From: Edaphobacter aggregans DSM 19364
Lineage (GTDB): Bacteria; Acidobacteriota; Terriglobia; Terriglobales; Acidobacteriaceae
DNA: 55,560 nucleotides
Assembly: GCF_000745965.1 (NCBI RefSeq)
Contig: NZ_JQKI01000044.1
Coordinates: forward strand, 1-55,560
Reading direction: 5' to 3'
The translations under genes were made by a program, and so were the position numbers. The notes beneath the pieces were generated by a model that was not told where the DNA came from, searched no databases, and worked only from the letters and a program-made list of their open reading frames with translations. Shown here one piece after another: positions 1 to 9,948 of this stretch. Positions within the stretch are counted from its first letter, which is position 1. Each line of letters opens with the position of its first letter.

Positions 1-222
1 AATGATGTGATGCAAAGACTGATGCATTTGACGTACGTTGCCGGGAGCCAGACGTGCTGCCATCGGCTCCACGCTCTTGCGCTCAATCGGCAGCATGAGC
101 CCCTTGATGTAGTTCTCGATGGGAATCATGCGATCGGCATGTCCCGCAGATTCTGTCAGGCCGTCCAGATAAATCTGGAGCCGTTCCCCTTGACGCGAGA
201 GATCCAGTTGGCGAACGCTCAT
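1..222 (-). mobile_element. IS701-type transposase, N-terminal part (runs off the window)
   Basis: Reading the minus strand from an ATG at 222 gives 74 codons, open to the window edge. The product begins MSVRQLDLSRQGERLQIYLD and contains GHADR, then LPIERKSVEPMAARL, then HQSLHH. These are the conserved N-terminal blocks of IS701-family DDE transposases, which carry out cut-and-paste transposition. The catalytic DDE region lies beyond the window, so whether the element is intact cannot be told. It lies outside the putative island bounded by the 20-bp repeats described separately. Family recognition is by motif only. Confidence 0.8.
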
Positions 223-743
223 TCCTTCAACGTACTGCCCAACAGTTTACGGTGCTTGAATAATAAAATCGAGGAATCTACTTTATAACACAGTAGTACT
301 AGCTAGAGCAAGGAAATGGCGGTGGATGCAGTCTAGAGTGAACCGCTCTCTGTGATTGATTCCCCCACAGCCGGGAAATATACAGGGGTTTTGTTGATTT
401 TGGCTTAGACCCGCCATTGGAGAATCCTTCTAACGCCATGAATTTATGCAGTTATCACGCTTGAACTCAATCAGGGGCTTGCATGAAACAGGGAATTATC
501 ACTCAGAGAACAGGGAATTCCCGCCCTGCAGCTTATCGATAGAGGGGGCAGGGCGGAGGTACTCCGCTGTGCCGGAATGCTCCGTCACCTAGGATTCGCC
601 ATTCTCGACCACAATTGCCGCGGGTCTGATTCCCTCCGGCGTCATCACGCGGCTTGAGCGAAAAAACTGTACCATGCCTGATATTCCGAACTTGCATGTT
701 AGAAAGGTCAAGTAGGAGGAAACTCCTGAGCGAAGATGCACGC
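223..743. other. Intergenic region; contains left copy of the 20-bp repeat
   Basis: No convincing gene is present. It holds the upstream region of the IS701 transposase, the left copy of the 20-bp direct repeat (303-322), and two copies of the decamer ACAGGGAATT near 488 and 509, a motif of the kind often left behind by insertion sequences. A strong Shine-Dalgarno, AGGAGGA, at 714-720 belongs to the amidohydrolase gene that follows. Short reading frames here have no recognisable content. Confidence 0.5.
303..322. repeat. Left copy of 20-bp direct repeat, candidate att site
   Basis: The sequence CTAGAGCAAGGAAATGGCGG occurs here and again, identical and in the same orientation, at 25965-25984. 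The right copy overlaps the 3' CCA end of tRNA-Ser. A tyrosine integrase fragment lies just inside the right copy. The arrangement fits attachment-site cores flanking an element integrated at the 3' end of the tRNA gene. The repeat is seen directly; its role is inferred. Confidence 0.6.
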
Positions 744-1988
744 ATGACGGTCAACCCACAGCAGGTCATCTCGAATCTGGAAGAGCTTCGCGCACTTACC
801 GGTGACGCGAATGGAGCACAGCGTTTGGCCTGGAGTCCTAGCTGGCTCAAAGCACAGAGATGGTTTGAGACGAAAACGGATGATCTTCCCGTTGAGCGTC
901 ATTACGATTCCGCCGGAAACCTGTGGACGACGCTGCATGGCGAATCTCCTCGCGCGCTGTTGCTGGGGAGCCATCTGGACTCGGTGCCTAATGGCGGTTG
1001 GCTTGACGGTTGTCTTGGTACGCTGGCGGCGCTCGAAGTGCTGCGTGGAATTTCTGCGGAGTACAAGAACAAGCCGCCCGTCACGGTACGGCTCGTCGAC
1101 TGGGCTGACGAGGAGGGAGCGCGGTTTGGGCGGAGTCTCTTCGGCTCTTCCGCCTTCGCTGGAACCTACACGATCGCTGCCGACCGCGGACGTATCGACC
1201 GTGATGGCACATGCCTTGAAGACGCCCTCAAACAGTGTGGTTTCGATATCGACCGCATTGGTGATGCCCAGAAGGAGCGGGCCAACGCCGCCGCCTATCT
1301 GGAACTGCATATCGAGCAGGGGCCCGTTCTCGAGAAGATGGGCCTGCCGCTTGGTGTCGTCCTCGGGACGAAGGGTGTCGAGCGCCACGCCATCACGTTT
1401 CTGGGGCAGGAGGCGCACTCGGGCTCAACCCCGATGGCCGTGCGCCGCGATGCGCTGGCAGCGGCCGCGAAGCTCGCGCTCGAAATACGCCCAATCGCCC
1501 GCAAGCATGCGGACTCTGTCGCCACGATGGGCAGCGTGAAGACTTTTCCGGGCATCGTCACTGCTGTGGTCGGTCGCTGCGAGGCGACGCTCGATATGCG
1601 TGATCTTGATGCGGTTGTGCTCGTGCAGATGTTCGAGGAGGCTGCCGCTGCCAGTGAGCGTTTTGCCGCCGAAGAAAACTGTTCCGTTGAGTGGTCGCGC
1701 ATCTGGTCGATCGAGCCTATCCCCTTTCACCCGGAATTGATCGAGCTGTGCGACACGGCGATCCGTGAGACTGCCGGAGCCTCGCATCGTCTGCCCTCCG
1801 GCCCGCTGCACGACGCGGCCGAGGTGTCGCGTGCCGGTATCCCCACGGTGATGATGTTCACCCAGTCACTCAACGGCCTGAGCCACAACAAGGCCGAGGA
1901 CACGAAGAAGGAACATCTTGCGCTCGCAGTCGAGGCCTTCGCTCGGCTTGCCGCCAAGACCATGCGTTGGATAGAAGACAGGCTATAG
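744..1988 (+). CDS. M20-family N-carbamoyl amidohydrolase (hydantoinase/carbamoylase type)
   Basis: Predicted 414-residue metal-dependent amidohydrolase that removes a carbamoyl group from an N-carbamoyl amino acid; from its neighbours the likely substrate is N-carbamoyl-beta-alanine, the third step of reductive pyrimidine breakdown. Metal-site blocks are GSHLDSVPNGGWLDG (about residues 75-89), DEEGARFGRS (about 122-131), HIEQGP, and a late HDAAEVSRAGIPT. Allantoate amidohydrolase is an alternative in the same family. The start is uncertain: ATG 744 is 23 nt from the strong AGGAGGA at 714-720, whereas an in-frame CTG at 726 is only 5 nt away and an in-frame ATG lies at 654. About 210 bp separate it from preT. 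Confidence 0.85.
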   Translation: MTVNPQQVISNLEELRALTGDANGAQRLAWSPSWLKAQRWFETKTDDLPVERHYDSAGNLWTTLHGESPRALLLGSHLDSVPNGGWLDGCLGTLAALEVLRGISAEYKNKPPVTVRLVDWADEEGARFGRSLFGSSAFAGTYTIAADRGRIDRDGTCLEDALKQCGFDIDRIGDAQKERANAAAYLELHIEQGPVLEKMGLPLGVVLGTKGVERHAITFLGQEAHSGSTPMAVRRDALAAAAKLALEIRPIARKHADSVATMGSVKTFPGIVTAVVGRCEATLDMRDLDAVVLVQMFEEAAAASERFAAEENCSVEWSRIWSIEPIPFHPELIELCDTAIRETAGASHRLPSGPLHDAAEVSRAGIPTVMMFTQSLNGLSHNKAEDTKKEHLALAVEAFARLAAKTMRWIEDRL

Positions 1989-2202
1989 CAGGTGGTGATT
2001 CGAGGCGATGAAATCGCTTCACTTTCTACGCCAATGATGCATAATGATCTCTCCTGTAATCGCACAGAGCACTCTCAGGAGGGTTCATAGCGGCAATGTT
2101 CCTGGGTCGTACATTCGAGCCATCGCTTTCGCCCACCGCACGCTTATCTGTTGTAACGGTCGCTGTTCCGCCTTGTCGTAGGAGGAGGTTCTTTAGCTTC
2201 TG

Positions 2203-3558
2203 ATGAGTGACTCAGCCGTATTTTCGAAACATCGTCCAACCCATCCCGAGATTGCTGCGCGTTTCCCGGACCTGCATCCTCCCTTCGACAAGCAATCTGC
2301 GACGGTCGAGTCTAACCGCTGCCTCTACTGCTTCGATGCGCCCTGCACGACCGCCTGTCCTACGCACATCGACGTTCCGGGCTTTATCAAGAAGATCGCG
2401 AGCGGCAACCTCGCTGGCTCGGCGAGAACCATTCTCGATGCGAATATTCTTGGCGCCAGCTGCTCGCGCGCCTGTCCCGTGCAGGTGCTTTGCGAGGGTG
2501 CTTGCGTGATGCATCGTTACAACAAGCAGCCCATTCAAATAGCGCGCCTGCAGCGCTTCGCGATGGATGCGCTCCACCAGAGCGGAGCAGCGTTGCCCTT
2601 CGCCCCAGGACCTGACACCGGGCGCAGCGTGGCGCTCATAGGCGCCGGTCCCGCATCGTTAGCCTGCGCTGCCGAGCTCCGCCGCCGCGGTATCCGCGCC
2701 ATCATTTACGAAACTCGCCCTCTCCCCGGAGGGCTCAACACCTACGGGGTTGCCGAGTACAAACTGCCGCTCGTCGAGAGCCTCCGCGAGATTGAGATGC
2801 TCTCCGGGCTCGGCATCGACTTTCACTTCAACGAGCGCGTGGATCGAGAAATGCTTGTCCATCTTGAGCGCGAGCATGACGCGGTCTTTCTCGGCGTGGG
2901 GCTGGGTGCGATTCATCAGCTCGGCATCGCCGGCGACCAGCTCGCCGGAGTCACCAACGCTCTGGACTTTATCGCCGGCTATAAGTCCGGCGCAATCCTC
3001 ACGGTTCCCCAACGCGTCGCGGTCATCGGAGCAGGGAACACCGCCATCGACGCCGCCAACGCCGCCAGGCGCCTGGGCGCGACAAGCGTCCACATGGTCT
3101 ATCGCCGCGGCCCGGAGAAGATGTCCGCATTTGCTTTCGAGTACGAACACTCGAAGCAGGAGGGGGTGCAGTTCCTCTGGCATGTGCAACCAATCGGCAT
3201 CCGCGGTTCGAAGACCGTCGAGGCGCTCAACCTCATCCAGCTCGCTGCCGCAGTCGACGACTCGCTCATCCCGCTGCCTGGCTCCGAGCTCGAGCTCCCC
3301 GTCGATCTCGTCATCCTCGCCATCGGGCAGGCGACGCACAGCGCGTTCCTCGCCGAGGCCGGTAGTGCCGCGAAGATCGCGTTCGACGGTGGCCGCATCG
3401 TCATCGACCGCGCTACCGGGCAGACGTCGCATCCGAAGTTCTTCGCAGGCGGCGACTGCACTAACGGCGGCCGCGAGGTCGTCGACGCCGTCGCCGACGG
3501 CAAGCGTGCGGGCATTGGAATTGCCGCCTGGCTGGAGGTGCAGCATGGCCGCCAATAA
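2203..3558 (+). CDS. preT: Dihydropyrimidine dehydrogenase, NAD(P)H/FAD Fe-S subunit
   Basis: 451-residue electron-input subunit of the NAD-dependent dihydropyrimidine dehydrogenase, which reduces uracil and thymine (or runs in reverse). It resembles the N-terminal half of eukaryotic DPD and the GltD family. Two cysteine clusters for [4Fe-4S] centres are visible: C40-x2-C43-x4-C48-x3-C52 and C87-x3-C91-x5-C97-x3-C101. The FAD motif GAGPASLACA lies near residue 148, the NAD(P)H motif GAGNTAIDAA near 270, and a C-terminal GGDCTNGG motif closes the FAD site. A strong AGGAGGAGG lies at 2180-2188 before ATG 2203. The 3' end overlaps preA by 14 bp, indicating translational coupling. Confidence 0.93.
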   Translation: MSDSAVFSKHRPTHPEIAARFPDLHPPFDKQSATVESNRCLYCFDAPCTTACPTHIDVPGFIKKIASGNLAGSARTILDANILGASCSRACPVQVLCEGACVMHRYNKQPIQIARLQRFAMDALHQSGAALPFAPGPDTGRSVALIGAGPASLACAAELRRRGIRAIIYETRPLPGGLNTYGVAEYKLPLVESLREIEMLSGLGIDFHFNERVDREMLVHLEREHDAVFLGVGLGAIHQLGIAGDQLAGVTNALDFIAGYKSGAILTVPQRVAVIGAGNTAIDAANAARRLGATSVHMVYRRGPEKMSAFAFEYEHSKQEGVQFLWHVQPIGIRGSKTVEALNLIQLAAAVDDSLIPLPGSELELPVDLVILAIGQATHSAFLAEAGSAAKIAFDGGRIVIDRATGQTSHPKFFAGGDCTNGGREVVDAVADGKRAGIGIAAWLEVQHGRQ

Positions 3559-4972
3559 TTCTGTCGCTAAGCCTAATCTCGAAACAACGTTCTGCGGCAT
3601 CAAGTGTGCGAACCCCTTCTGGCTCGCCTCCGCGCCGCCGTCCAACTGCGGCGAGCAGGTGATGCGCGCCTTCGACGCAGGTTGGGGAGGAGCGGTCTGG
3701 AAGACCATCGGCGAGCCCATCACCAATGTCAGCTCGCGTTACTCCTCTATCGACTGGGATGGCCGCCGCATGATGGGGCTCAACAACATCGAGCTCATCT
3801 CCGATCGCCCCATCGAGGTCAACCTCGCCGAGATAGCCGAGGTCAAGCGCCGCTACCCGAACCACGTCGTCATCGCATCACTGATGGTCGAGAGCCGCCG
3901 CGAGGCCTGGCACGAGATCGTGCAACGCGCCGAAGACGCGGGCTCCGACGGCCTGGAGTTGAACTTCGGCTGCCCTCATGGCATGAGCGAACGCGGCATG
4001 GGCTCGGCCGTCGGCCAGGTGCCCGAATACACCGAGCGCATCACCGGCTGGGCGAAGGAGAAAGCCCGCACGCCCGTCATCGTCAAGCTCACGCCCAATA
4101 TCACCGACATCCGCGCTGCAGCCCGTGCAGCAAAGCGTGGCGGCGCCGACGCGCTCTCGGCGATCAACACCATCAACTCCATTACAGGCATCGACCTCGA
4201 CACGCTCCAGCCTCGCCCCAACGTCGACGGTCTTAGCTCGCACGGCGGCTACTGCGGTCCGGCAGTCAAGCCTATCGCGCTCAACATGGTCCACCAGGTC
4301 ATGTCCGATCCGGGATCGGCGCTTCCACTCTCGGGCATCGGAGGCATCGGCTCCTGGCGTGATGCAGTTGAGTTCCTCCTCCTCGGTTGCGGCACTGTGC
4401 AGGTCTGCACCGCGGTGATGCACTACGGCTACCGCGTCGTCGAAGACATGGCCGACGGCATGCTGCAGTGGATGACAGAAAAGGGCTATCGCACCATCGA
4501 GGACTTCCGCGGCCTGTCGATCCCGAAGGTCCGGGATTGGAAGGACCTCAATCTCAATTTCAAGATCGTCGCGCGCATTCACGAGAATCTCTGCATCGGC
4601 TGCCAACTCTGCTACACCGCCTGCTGGGACGGCGCGCACCAGTGCATCCACCTCGACCGCACCTCGGAGGTGCCGGACACGACGCGTACGCCTGCGATGG
4701 TCGCGGCCGAGTCCGCGGGCCGCATCTCCATGACGCCCATCCCCAAGCTTGACCTCAGCGCCGGCGGAAGCAACGCGGTCACGCCGCTCGAGCGTATCCC
4801 GCGTGTCGATGAAGAGCACTGCGTCGGCTGCAACCTCTGCTCGCTGGTCTGCCCGGTCGATAACTGCATCACGATGGAGCGCGTCAACACCGGCCTTGCG
4901 CCAGAGACTTGGGCCGAGCGTACTGCCGCGGGACGCGCTCCGGCCGTAGAGGTGATGAACACCAACGGCTGA
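3545..4972 (+). CDS. preA: Dihydropyrimidine dehydrogenase, FMN catalytic subunit
   Basis: 475-residue partner of PreT. The N-terminal two thirds are a dihydroorotate-dehydrogenase-like FMN barrel (LNFGCPHGMSERGMG, VIVKLTPNITDI, SGIGGIGSW). The C-terminus carries two [4Fe-4S] ferredoxin motifs, CIGCQLCYTAC (about 350-360) and CVGCNLCSLVCP (about 425-436). The position of the catalytic Cys of mammalian DPD (GLACGQDP) reads SAVGQVPE here, so Val replaces Cys. I recall this form in other bacterial PreA proteins and therefore do not call it a defect. Start ATG 3545 is inside the 3' end of preT; upstream extensions of this frame are antisense-like artefacts of GC-rich DNA. Confidence 0.93.
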   Translation: MAANNSVAKPNLETTFCGIKCANPFWLASAPPSNCGEQVMRAFDAGWGGAVWKTIGEPITNVSSRYSSIDWDGRRMMGLNNIELISDRPIEVNLAEIAEVKRRYPNHVVIASLMVESRREAWHEIVQRAEDAGSDGLELNFGCPHGMSERGMGSAVGQVPEYTERITGWAKEKARTPVIVKLTPNITDIRAAARAAKRGGADALSAINTINSITGIDLDTLQPRPNVDGLSSHGGYCGPAVKPIALNMVHQVMSDPGSALPLSGIGGIGSWRDAVEFLLLGCGTVQVCTAVMHYGYRVVEDMADGMLQWMTEKGYRTIEDFRGLSIPKVRDWKDLNLNFKIVARIHENLCIGCQLCYTACWDGAHQCIHLDRTSEVPDTTRTPAMVAAESAGRISMTPIPKLDLSAGGSNAVTPLERIPRVDEEHCVGCNLCSLVCPVDNCITMERVNTGLAPETWAERTAAGRAPAVEVMNTNG

Positions 4973-5009
4973 CGCGCAACCTTCATCCACCGCAAACTCC
5001 GGGAGTCTT

Positions 5010-6413
5010 ATGGGAACACTGATTCAGAACGGAACCGTCGTCAACGCCGATGACCGCAAAAGGGCCGATCTTCTCATCGAAGACGGCAAGATCAGCGAGG
5101 TTCGCGCCGGTATTGATCCAGCGAGCCACACTATCGTGGACGCGACTGGTCTGCTCCTGCTCCCCGGTGGTGTCGATGCACATACGCACATGGACATGCC
5201 CTTCGGTGGCACCATCTCCGCCGATGACTTCCTCACAGGTACCCGAGCCGCGGCCATTGGAGGTACGACGACCATCGTCGACTTCGCTATTCAGGCACGT
5301 GGCACGCGCATGCGTGATGCGTTTGACATCTGGCGCGGCAAGGCCGAGGGCAAGGCATGCATCGACTACGGCCTCCACATGATCGTCACCGACCTCGGCT
5401 CCGATGCAGGTAAGCAAGGGCTGCATGACATGGACGACATGGTTCGCGAGGGCGTTGCCAGCTTCAAGCTCTTCATGGCCTACCCCAACGTGCTGATGGT
5501 TGACGACGGCACGATCTTCAAGGCACTGCAGCAGACTGCAAAAAACGGGGCGCTGATCTGTATGCACGCCGAGAACGGCTCTGTGATCGACACCATCGTG
5601 CAGCAGACGCTAGCCGAAGGGAAGACCGCTCCGATCTACCACGCGCTCACCCGTCCCACGATCGCTGAAGCCGAGGCGGTCAATCGCTGCATTGCTATGG
5701 CGGAGATTGCAGGAACGCCGGTCTACATCGTGCATCTTTCAAGCGAAGATGCGCTCAACCAGGTGCGAGAGGCGCGCGACCGCGGCTTACCTGCCTTCGC
5801 GGAGACTTGTCCGCAGTACCTTCTGCTCTCGCTGGAGGACCACATGCCCGGCAAGAGTTTTGAGGAGGCCAAGTACGTCTTCACCCCTCCACTGCGCGAG
5901 AAGAAGAACCAGCCGAAGCTCTGGGACGGCCTCGTTCACGATCACCTGCAGGTCGTCTCTACCGACCACTGCCCCTTCTGCTTCGCGGATCAAAAGGTGC
6001 TCGGCAAAGACGACTTCACCAAGATCCCCAACGGCGGCCCCGGCGTCGAGAACCGCATGCAGGTCATCTATCACCACGGTGTCAACGCCGGAAAGATCAC
6101 GCTCGAGCGCTTCGTCGAGATCACCTCTACTGCACCGGCGCGCATCTTCGGGATGTATCCGAAGAAGGGCCTGCTAGCGAAGGGATCCGATGCGGACGTC
6201 ATTCTGTGGGACCCAAACGCCGAACACGTCATCTCCGCCGCGACGCACAATATGCGTGTTGACTACTCCATGTTTGAGGGGTGGAGGGTGAATGGCAACG
6301 CGCGCATGGTCTTTTCGCGCGGCGAGCTCATCGTCGACGGCGGCAGGTACATTGGCGTCGAAGGGCGGGGCCAGTATCTGCGCCGGGAGGCCAGAGGAGG
6401 AGCATGGCAATGA
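5010..6413 (+). CDS. hydA: Dihydropyrimidinase / D-hydantoinase
   Basis: 467-residue amidohydrolase of the cyclic-amidase family, which opens dihydrouracil or a hydantoin to the N-carbamoyl compound, downstream of PreTA. The binuclear metal site is visible: GGVDAHTH (His58, His60), the carboxylated Lys in SFKLFMAYP (Lys153), MHAEN, IVHLSS, and VSTDHCPF with the last Asp ligand. Length is typical for bacterial dihydropyrimidinases. It lies 37 bp after preA. Its TGA overlaps ATG 6410, one of two possible start codons of the transporter gene, so the two are probably translated in series. D-hydantoinase, phenylhydantoinase and dihydropyrimidinase cannot be separated by sequence alone; the neighbours favour dihydropyrimidine. 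Confidence 0.93.
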   Translation: MGTLIQNGTVVNADDRKRADLLIEDGKISEVRAGIDPASHTIVDATGLLLLPGGVDAHTHMDMPFGGTISADDFLTGTRAAAIGGTTTIVDFAIQARGTRMRDAFDIWRGKAEGKACIDYGLHMIVTDLGSDAGKQGLHDMDDMVREGVASFKLFMAYPNVLMVDDGTIFKALQQTAKNGALICMHAENGSVIDTIVQQTLAEGKTAPIYHALTRPTIAEAEAVNRCIAMAEIAGTPVYIVHLSSEDALNQVREARDRGLPAFAETCPQYLLLSLEDHMPGKSFEEAKYVFTPPLREKKNQPKLWDGLVHDHLQVVSTDHCPFCFADQKVLGKDDFTKIPNGGPGVENRMQVIYHHGVNAGKITLERFVEITSTAPARIFGMYPKKGLLAKGSDADVILWDPNAEHVISAATHNMRVDYSMFEGWRVNGNARMVFSRGELIVDGGRYIGVEGRGQYLRREARGGAWQ

Positions 6414-7834
6414 GCGGCATTGTCCGCGACGTTCCGCGCGATCCTCGCCTCTACAACGAAGATCTCGCTCCCACGCCTCCGGAGCGACGCACTTGGTCTA
6501 CCTATAACTACATCGCGCTTTGGTTTTCGATGTCGATGGAGGTCACCACCTACATGCTCGCCTCCTCGCTGATCGCCGGCGGCATGAACTGGAAGCAGGC
6601 GGTCGGCACCATCCTACTCGGCAACCTCATCGTGCTGCTGCCTATGATTCTCAACGCGCATGCCGGCGCCAAGTACGGTATCCCGTTCCCGGTCTTCGTG
6701 CGCGCCTCGTTCGGCACGCGTGGGGCCAACATCCCTGCGATTCTTCGCGCGCTGGTCGCCTGCGGATGGTTCGGCATCCAATCCTGGCTCGGAGGCCAGG
6801 CCATCTTCGCGATGCTAAACGTTCTCTGGCCGCAGACGGCAAATCAGCCAGGCGTGCTGTGGGCGTGCTTTCTCGGTTTCTGGCTGCTGAACATGGTCAT
6901 CGTCTGGCGGGGCGTCGAATCCATCCGCTTCCTGCAGAGTTTTTCGGCGCCTTTCATGCTGATCATGTCGCTCACATTGCTCTTCTGGATGCTGCACAAA
7001 GCGGGCGGCTTCGGCCCCATGCTCTCGACATCAAGCCAGTTCCACTCGACCGGAGCCTTCCTGAAGTTCTTCTTTCCGTCATTGACGGCGATGGTCGGGT
7101 ACTGGGCCACGCTCTCACTTAACATCCCGGACTTCACCCGCTACGCTAAAAATCAGGATGCGCAGATCGTTGGCCAGGCGTTTGGCCTACCGGTGGCGAT
7201 GACGCTTTACTCGTTCATCGGCATCGCCTGCACGTCGGCCTCGGTGACCATCTTCGGCGAGCCCATCTGGTCGCCCATCACGCTGCTCGGCCGCTTTCAT
7301 CAGCCCTTCGTCGCGTTCCATGCCTTGATCGCGCTGCTGGTTGCGACGCTGAACGTCAATATCGGCGCCAACGTCGTCTCGCCCTCGAACGATTTCGCCA
7401 ATCTTGCTCCGCGCTACATCAGCTTCCGGACAGGTGGCCTCATCACCGGCTTTCTCGGATTCGCCATGATGCCATGGAAGCTAATGAGCACCTTTGGCAG
7501 CTATATCTTCGGCTGGCTTATCGGCTACTCCGGTCTGCTCGGTCCGGTGGCCGGCATCATGATCGCCGACTACTTCATGCTGCGCCGCACTCGACTTGAT
7601 ACTGACTCGCTCTACCGCCCCGATGGCGTATACAAATACTCAAGTGGCATCAACTTTCGCGCGATCGTTGCCCTTATTGTAGGCGTATTCGTCGCCCTCG
7701 TCGGTCTGGCTGTGCCTTCCGTGCGCTTCCTGTATGACTACGCCTGGTTTGTTGGTTTCTTCATCGCGGGGGCCGTCTACCTGGCCCTGATGAAGGTTGC
7801 GGCTCCTGTTGTCCTGGCTGAACCGGTCGAATAG
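6404..7834 (+). CDS. NCS1-family nucleobase/hydantoin transporter
   Basis: 476-residue integral membrane protein with about twelve hydrophobic segments. NCS1 features include the N-terminal [17 protein letters not shown] block, [17 protein letters not shown], the [12 protein letters not shown] segment and the late [15 protein letters not shown] motif. NCS1 carriers (Mhp1, PucI, CodB, fungal Fur) bring in hydantoins, uracil, allantoin or cytosine with Na+ or H+. Context indicates import of the pyrimidine or hydantoin used by the cluster. Start ATG 6404 lies 3 nt after AGGAGG (6395-6400); ATG 6410, 9 nt away and forming ATGA with the hydA stop, is equally or more plausible (474 residues). Confidence 0.92.
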   Translation: MAMSGIVRDVPRDPRLYNEDLAPTPPERRTWSTYNYIALWFSMSMEVTTYMLASSLIAGGMNWKQAVGTILLGNLIVLLPMILNAHAGAKYGIPFPVFVRASFGTRGANIPAILRALVACGWFGIQSWLGGQAIFAMLNVLWPQTANQPGVLWACFLGFWLLNMVIVWRGVESIRFLQSFSAPFMLIMSLTLLFWMLHKAGGFGPMLSTSSQFHSTGAFLKFFFPSLTAMVGYWATLSLNIPDFTRYAKNQDAQIVGQAFGLPVAMTLYSFIGIACTSASVTIFGEPIWSPITLLGRFHQPFVAFHALIALLVATLNVNIGANVVSPSNDFANLAPRYISFRTGGLITGFLGFAMMPWKLMSTFGSYIFGWLIGYSGLLGPVAGIMIADYFMLRRTRLDTDSLYRPDGVYKYSSGINFRAIVALIVGVFVALVGLAVPSVRFLYDYAWFVGFFIAGAVYLALMKVAAPVVLAEPVE

Positions 7835-7989
7835 CCTCTTCGGCTGACCTTCGGCCAGCGGCAAGTTCGCCGAACAAGGCAGCGCGTGGATATAATCCGC
7901 AGTTGCCTGAGAAGCATATCGTCCTCCGCTTTGGGCATAGCGCACGATGCGCTGCGGAGAGTGTGAGGATCAAAGAATTGAGGTTCCCT

Positions 7990-9534
7990 ATGTCATCTAC
8001 AGCTCTTGCTCCTGAGGTGAAGGTCGCGGACCAGCCGAAGCTTCGTGAGATTACGCACTGGATCGCTGGTGAGAAAGTTTCTGGCACATCCGGCCGGTTT
8101 GGCGATGTGTATGATCCGGCGACGGGGAAAGTGCAGGCTCGGGTTCCGCTGGCGAACCGCGAGGAGCTGGAGCGAGCTGTAGCTGCGGCGCAGGCTGCGT
8201 TTCCTGGCTGGGCGGCGCAGCCTCCGCTACGGCGGGCGCGGGTCCTGTTCCGGTTCCGCGAGCTGTTTGAGCAGAACATTGAGAGAGTTGCGCAGATACT
8301 TACGTCAGAGCACGGCAAGGTCTTCTCGGACGCCAAGGGCGAGGCGATGCGCGGGCTTGAGGTGATCGAGTTCGCCACTGGAATCCCGCAGCTGCTGAAG
8401 GGCGAGTTCTCCGAGCAGGTTGGCTCCGATATCGATAGCTGGTCGATGCGGCAGCCGCTGGGAGTGGTGGCGGGCATCACGCCGTTCAACTTTCCGGCGA
8501 TGGTTCCGACGTGGATGTTCCCAATTGCGCTGGCCTGCGGGAATACATTTGTGCTGAAGCCGAGCGAGCGGGACCCGAGCGCTTCGATTCTGCTGGCTGA
8601 GTTGTTGAAGGAGGCCGGGCTTCCAGACGGCGTCTTCAACGTGGTGCACGGCGACAAAGAAGCAGTAGATGGAATTCTCGAGCATCCCGTGATCCAGGCC
8701 GTCAGCTTTGTGGGCTCGACGCCGATTGCAGAGTATGTGTACAGCAAGGGCACCTCGCACGGAAAGCGAGTGCAGGCGCTGGGCGGCGCGAAGAATCACA
8801 TGATCGTGATGCCGGACGCCGATCTGGATCAGGCGGCGGACGCGCTGGTGGGGGCGGCGTATGGCTCGGCGGGCGAGCGCTGCATGGCGATCTCGGTTGC
8901 GGTGGCGGTGACGAATGCCACGGCGGACGCCCTGCGCGCGAAGGTGGTTGAGCGCATCGGCAAGCTGTCGGTGGCGCCGGGGATGGAAGAGGGCTCGGAG
9001 ATGGGGCCGCTGGTAACGAAGGCGCATCTGGAGCGGGTGAGCGGGTATCTCGCGACTGGGACGAGCGAGGGCGCGGAGCTGGTGGTCGATGGCCGTAAGA
9101 GCGTGCTGCCAAAGGGAGAGGGGTTCTTCCTGGGGGCCTCGCTGTTCGACCATGTGAAGCCGGAGATGCGTATCTATCAGGAAGAGATCTTCGGGCCGGT
9201 GCTGGGACTGGTGCGGGCGCGCGACTTCGAGACGGCGCTGGAGCTGGTGAATGTGCACGAGTACGGTAACGGCACGGCGATCTTTACGCGCGACGGCGAT
9301 ACGGCGCGGGAGTTTGCCCATTCGGTGCAGGCTGGCATGGTTGGCGTGAACGTCCCGATCCCTGTGCCGATGGCCTTCCACAGCTTCGGCGGGTGGAAAC
9401 GGTCGCTGTTCGGCGATCATGCGATATATGGGCCGGAGGGCGTGCGGTTCTATACACGAGTCAAGACGATCACTGCGCGCTGGCCTACAGGGATTCGGGC
9501 TGGGGTTGATATCACGATGCCTACGCTCGGATAG
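7990..9534 (+). CDS. mmsA: CoA-acylating methylmalonate/malonate-semialdehyde dehydrogenase
   Basis: 514-residue aldehyde dehydrogenase of the MmsA group, which oxidises (methyl)malonate semialdehyde with decarboxylation to propionyl- or acetyl-CoA. Seen in the sequence: [49 protein letters not shown], and the nucleophile in GSAGERCMA (about Cys298). In the cluster it would finish catabolism of beta-alanine or beta-aminoisobutyrate from uracil or thymine; the transaminase needed in between is not in the window. ATG 7990 is preceded by GAGG. A TATAAT hexamer at 7891-7896 in the 155-bp gap could be a -10 element for a separate transcript, but no good -35 is seen. Many GC-rich third positions give long antisense frames, which I ignore. 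Confidence 0.92.
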   Translation: MSSTALAPEVKVADQPKLREITHWIAGEKVSGTSGRFGDVYDPATGKVQARVPLANREELERAVAAAQAAFPGWAAQPPLRRARVLFRFRELFEQNIERVAQILTSEHGKVFSDAKGEAMRGLEVIEFATGIPQLLKGEFSEQVGSDIDSWSMRQPLGVVAGITPFNFPAMVPTWMFPIALACGNTFVLKPSERDPSASILLAELLKEAGLPDGVFNVVHGDKEAVDGILEHPVIQAVSFVGSTPIAEYVYSKGTSHGKRVQALGGAKNHMIVMPDADLDQAADALVGAAYGSAGERCMAISVAVAVTNATADALRAKVVERIGKLSVAPGMEEGSEMGPLVTKAHLERVSGYLATGTSEGAELVVDGRKSVLPKGEGFFLGASLFDHVKPEMRIYQEEIFGPVLGLVRARDFETALELVNVHEYGNGTAIFTRDGDTAREFAHSVQAGMVGVNVPIPVPMAFHSFGGWKRSLFGDHAIYGPEGVRFYTRVKTITARWPTGIRAGVDITMPTLG

Positions 9535-9948
9535 GTGGACTTGATTTTGAACGGAAAGCCCAAAATCTCCAGGGTTTTATTCCTGTGGATCAGCTAGACG
9601 TCTTACGTTTTGCGGCCGAATGAGGACGACGAGGTGGACCGCGTCGAGGACTCGTTGAGCCACGATGCTTCTCTGAAGAAGGCCGGGTTTTCCCGATACT
9701 CTTCATTTTTTTCTCGTTTTTTATAACAGACGTGATAATGTCTTCGCACAGTAAAGCAACTACATCAGATTTCCCGATTTTTTAGCAGCCGCTCTCTTTC
9801 TGTTCCAGTTCTGAAAGCGTCGCCGCTTATCTCGGTAGCCGTCATTAGGTTGGCAAGCATCTTGCTGCCTGGGCCGCGACGTGATCTTATCCGTATCCGC
9901 TTTCCCCGCTGCATTTGTTTTGCCTCCGAGATTCGCTAGAGGAGCAAC
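9535..9948. other. Intergenic region, no gene seen
   Basis: This 414-bp gap lies between mmsA and the receptor pseudogene. A weak A/T-rich hairpin (AAAATC...GGTTTT around 9563-9580) could end the catabolic transcript, but it lacks a clear U-tract. T-rich stretches near 9700-9730 may belong to the promoter of the following gene. An AGAGGAG Shine-Dalgarno at about 9938-9944 serves ATG 9949. No RNA gene is recognised. Confidence 0.4.

Noticed and set aside
2750..3544. Extension of the preA frame upstream of 3545
   Set aside because: Overlaps preT fully and is a Ser/Arg-rich artefact; family homology begins after ATG 3545.
3980..4020. Val in place of the DPD catalytic Cys in PreA as a sign of inactivity
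   Set aside because: The AVGQVPEY form is, to my knowledge, found in other bacterial PreA proteins, so it is not treated as a defect.
2659..4990. Long minus-strand open frames opposite preT and preA
   Set aside because: Shadows of strongly conserved genes on the plus strand; products rich in Asp/Arg without motifs.
7891..7896. TATAAT hexamer as promoter of mmsA
   Set aside because: No convincing -35 at 16-18 bp; mentioned only in the mmsA entry.
8305..9420. Long minus-strand open frame (371 codons) opposite mmsA
   Set aside because: Antisense shadow of a GC-rich aldehyde dehydrogenase gene; low-complexity Arg/His-rich product with no family features.
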